Origin: JBDRLD01 sp043813445
GTDB lineage: Bacteria > Patescibacteriota > Patescibacteriia > JACPHY01
NCBI GenBank assembly: GCA_043813445.1
Contig: JBDRLD010000092.1
Coordinates: forward strand, 1-12,009
Reading direction: 5' to 3'
DNA length: 12,009 bases
The position numbers and the translations under genes were made by a program. Shown piece by piece: positions 10,203-12,009 of the stretch (the first letter of the stretch is position 1; every line of letters begins with the position of its first letter). Under the pieces are notes generated by a model. It saw only the letters and a list, made by a program, of their open reading frames with translations. It was not told where the DNA came from and searched no databases.

Positions 10203-11963
10203 ATGACCGAGACCGACGCGAAGAATGACAGCGCAATCGGAAAGATGGGCGAGATCGCAAAGAAGACCGACCTGAAGCCGACGACGGATGTCGGCAAGAC
10301 GCTTCAGCGGATGAAGGGCGACAAGATCGTCCCGCTGGATGAGCTGATGCGCCTCCGCGATGAGCTGAAGCTCGAGGACGCCCGGAGCACCGAGCGATTC
10401 CAGAAGCAGCGCCAGGAGGGCGAGTTGCTCTTCCAGGAGCTGAGGAAGATCCACGAGGAGTTCGACGAGCTGATCAACGGTGCGAGCGGCAATGTGCTCG
10501 ACGGCTTCGTGCAGCAGCTTCACCTCCGCCACGAGGCGGTGGCGGCGCGTATCGGCGAGACGGTCGATGACGTGATCAACGCCGACGAGCTGCTCGCGTT
10601 CTGTGCGTGCGGCGGGCACTTCGGTCACCTCCGGCGCGCGCTGAATCGCGCGGCTGACGTGGGCTTCCTCCAGCGAGTCAGTCAGTCCGCGGCGTGGAAG
10701 ATCGGCCATCGTGGCGAGAAGCGTCTGCTGTTCACGTACCGAGGGCAGAGCTACTACGCGCGAGACTACGACAGGCGTCGCCTCGTTCTGCTCCTGACCG
10801 ATGCCTTGCGGGAGCTCTACTCCCGCGCGATCGACAACGCCGATCGCGAGCGCGCAGAGCAACTCTCGATCCTGCAGTCCGGGCGCTTCCCAGGCCACCG
10901 GCAGATCATGGACCTCCTCGATCCGACCAAGGAGCTGGAGGCGCCGGTGCGCTTCGGCTGTGTCATCGTGGACCTGCGTGCGCCGTTGCTCGGCCGCGAG
11001 CATCGCGACGGTCGCGGGAGCGGGCACATCGAGCTCTCCATCGCAGCGTCGGACGGCAAGAAGTACATCACCGTCGTCCGGTTCAACGGGTCGATTTCGG
11101 CGATCCTGCCGGTCGAGAGCGCGTGGCTTTCGACGAAGTACGAGGACATGCCGGCATGGGCGGCGAATCTCGTGCAGCAGATCGAACAGATCGCCACGGA
11201 GTACGGCCTCAGCGATGAGGACATCGAGCAGATGGGCAGCAAGGGTCGCCGCATCCCGTCCAAGGAGGAGCGTGACGCGCGGTGGGACACACTCATCGGC
11301 GGCGAGTGGCGCAAGCGCAACCAGGACTGGATGCGCCGCGACAAAGACAAGCAGGAAGCGTCGCGGGCCGTCGAGCTCAGCCAGGACGACCTCAAGACCA
11401 TGCGCGGGCTGCTTCGGCAGTACAGCGCGGCACGCGTGGACGTTGTGCGTGCCCTGCACCCGAAGTTCCAGGTGTCCGAGGTCGTCGAGTTCGCGCTCCT
11501 CGCACGCGACTTCGCGCACCAGGTCGATGAGCGGGCCGATCGCCTGTCCGGTGTCGTGCATCTGCGGGTGACCCCGGTCGATGGGAACCACAAGCAGATC
11601 ACGCTCGTGCAGCGTGTGGGCCCGATCACCGCAGCGCTCCCCGAGGACGGGACCGTGTGGCCGTCGCTGATCGTCTCCATGCCGCAGGGGCCCGTGAAGG
11701 AGCCGAAGCTGCCGGAGAGGACGCCGACCGAGCTGCCGACGTCGCTCATCGTGCACCTGTTCCGCCGCGGGTTCTCCCTCGAGGCGTGCGGGATCCCGGC
11801 CCTCGACCAGCTCGTGGCGAGCATGTCGTCGGCGAAGAAGCCGGCGGCGGAGAAGGCCGCGAAGAAGGGCAAGAAGGCCCCGAAGGTCGAGTCCAAGCCG
11901 ACGCTGAGCGTCGTGCAGGATTCGGAGCAGCCAGAGCAGAAGGCCGCCGCGAACGGCGAGTAG
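10203..11963 (+). CDS. Large hypothetical protein with duplicated segment and basic tail, 586 aa
   Basis: No family recognised. The ATG at 10203 (MTETDAKND) follows GGGAGG at ideal spacing. Layout: charged N terminus; probable coiled coil about 44-92 (Leu/Glu/Arg-rich); helical part 95-245 with an isolated CAC pair (C134, C136); a segment 275-305 (HIELSIAASDGKKYITVVRF, then SAILP); a very charged helical region 340-400; a second segment 451-485 (VVHLRVTPVDGNHKQITLVQ, then TAALP) resembling the first; and a disordered Lys/Ala tail (544-563, KKPAAEKAAKKGKKAPK). No signal peptide or membrane helix, so presumably cytoplasmic; the tail suggests contact with nucleic acid or another acidic partner. 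G+C is above the neighbours, and Lys is almost always AAG and Glu almost always GAG. With the excellent promoter this suggests high expression, though recent transfer from a G+C-richer genome would look similar. Transcribed alone. Confidence 0.85.
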   Translation: MTETDAKNDSAIGKMGEIAKKTDLKPTTDVGKTLQRMKGDKIVPLDELMRLRDELKLEDARSTERFQKQRQEGELLFQELRKIHEEFDELINGASGNVLDGFVQQLHLRHEAVAARIGETVDDVINADELLAFCACGGHFGHLRRALNRAADVGFLQRVSQSAAWKIGHRGEKRLLFTYRGQSYYARDYDRRRLVLLLTDALRELYSRAIDNADRERAEQLSILQSGRFPGHRQIMDLLDPTKELEAPVRFGCVIVDLRAPLLGREHRDGRGSGHIELSIAASDGKKYITVVRFNGSISAILPVESAWLSTKYEDMPAWAANLVQQIEQIATEYGLSDEDIEQMGSKGRRIPSKEERDARWDTLIGGEWRKRNQDWMRRDKDKQEASRAVELSQDDLKTMRGLLRQYSAARVDVVRALHPKFQVSEVVEFALLARDFAHQVDERADRLSGVVHLRVTPVDGNHKQITLVQRVGPITAALPEDGTVWPSLIVSMPQGPVKEPKLPERTPTELPTSLIVHLFRRGFSLEACGIPALDQLVASMSSAKKPAAEKAAKKGKKAPKVESKPTLSVVQDSEQPEQKAAANGE

Positions 11964-11984
11964 CTATCGGTGACATACCGAAAT

Positions 11985-12009
11985 TGAGCCCCCCGTGAGA
12001 TTATCTCAC
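11985..12009 (+). terminator. terminator of the 586-aa gene, cut by the window end
   Basis: GAGCCCCCC is followed by GTGAGA-TTA-TCTCAC, and the window stops where the complementary GGGGGG would be expected. AGCCCCCCGTGAGA is identical to the left arm of the bidirectional terminator at 1339-1387, which supports the reading. Confidence 0.6.

Noticed and set aside
10128..11756. Long open frame (542 codons) antisense to the 586-aa gene
   Set aside because: A by-product of G+C-rich biased codons on the plus strand; no ribosome site or promoter, and the plus-strand gene has excellent signals.

Overview
The window reads as bacterial chromosome of roughly 55% G+C. Shine-Dalgarno sites are GGAGG-type, sigma70-like promoters (TTGACA, 15-17 bp, TAnnnT) can be read in several places, the standard code is used (TGA serves as a stop), and CCA is encoded in all four tRNA genes. 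A GIY-YIG UvrC that lacks the C-terminal helix-hairpin-helix region, an Endonuclease Q-like protein, a CofD/YvcK-like protein, a tiny Lys/Arg-rich protein, several orphan proteins and palindromic inserts inside genes together suggest a Patescibacteria/CPR-type genome. That placement is inference; no marker gene here settles it.

Left edge (1-660): 3' end of 23S rRNA, a processing stem, 5S rRNA, and then an odd stretch in which the last strand of 5S helix I plus the following hairpin is duplicated as a perfect 52 bp direct repeat, ending in a T-tailed terminator. 661-2516: a short secreted or lipoprotein-like gene on the plus strand and a convergent 371-aa orphan on the minus strand, separated by a long bidirectional terminator. 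2554-4710: divergent promoters, then a two-gene operon with a 4-nt overlap (inositol-monophosphatase-like phosphatase and CofD/YvcK-like protein), followed by four ACGGAT repeats at exact 11 bp period and a terminator.

4842-6340: EndoQ-like DNA repair nuclease on the plus strand, and a 46-aa histone-H1-tail-like protein on the minus strand with a long structured leader; they share a convergent terminator. 6341-7851: REP-like inverted pair, then two coupled minus-strand genes for diverged paralogues that carry the spacing pattern of protein kinase catalytic motifs. 7860-8554: minus-strand tRNA cluster in two transcription units (Tyr, a tRNA-like element, Ile, Asn; and Ala), each with promoter and terminator.

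8612-9937: short UvrC with two apparent in-frame inserts. 10067-12009: a textbook promoter drives a G+C-rich, codon-biased 586-aa orphan protein with an internally duplicated segment and a basic tail; the window ends inside its terminator hairpin. Functionally the window combines translation RNAs, DNA repair and DNA binding (EndoQ-like, UvrC, basic protein), one metabolic or cell-envelope operon, and several unrecognised proteins. The best candidates for something undescribed are the kinase-like pair, the 586-aa protein, and the palindrome-type inserts in UvrC and in the tRNA-like gene.
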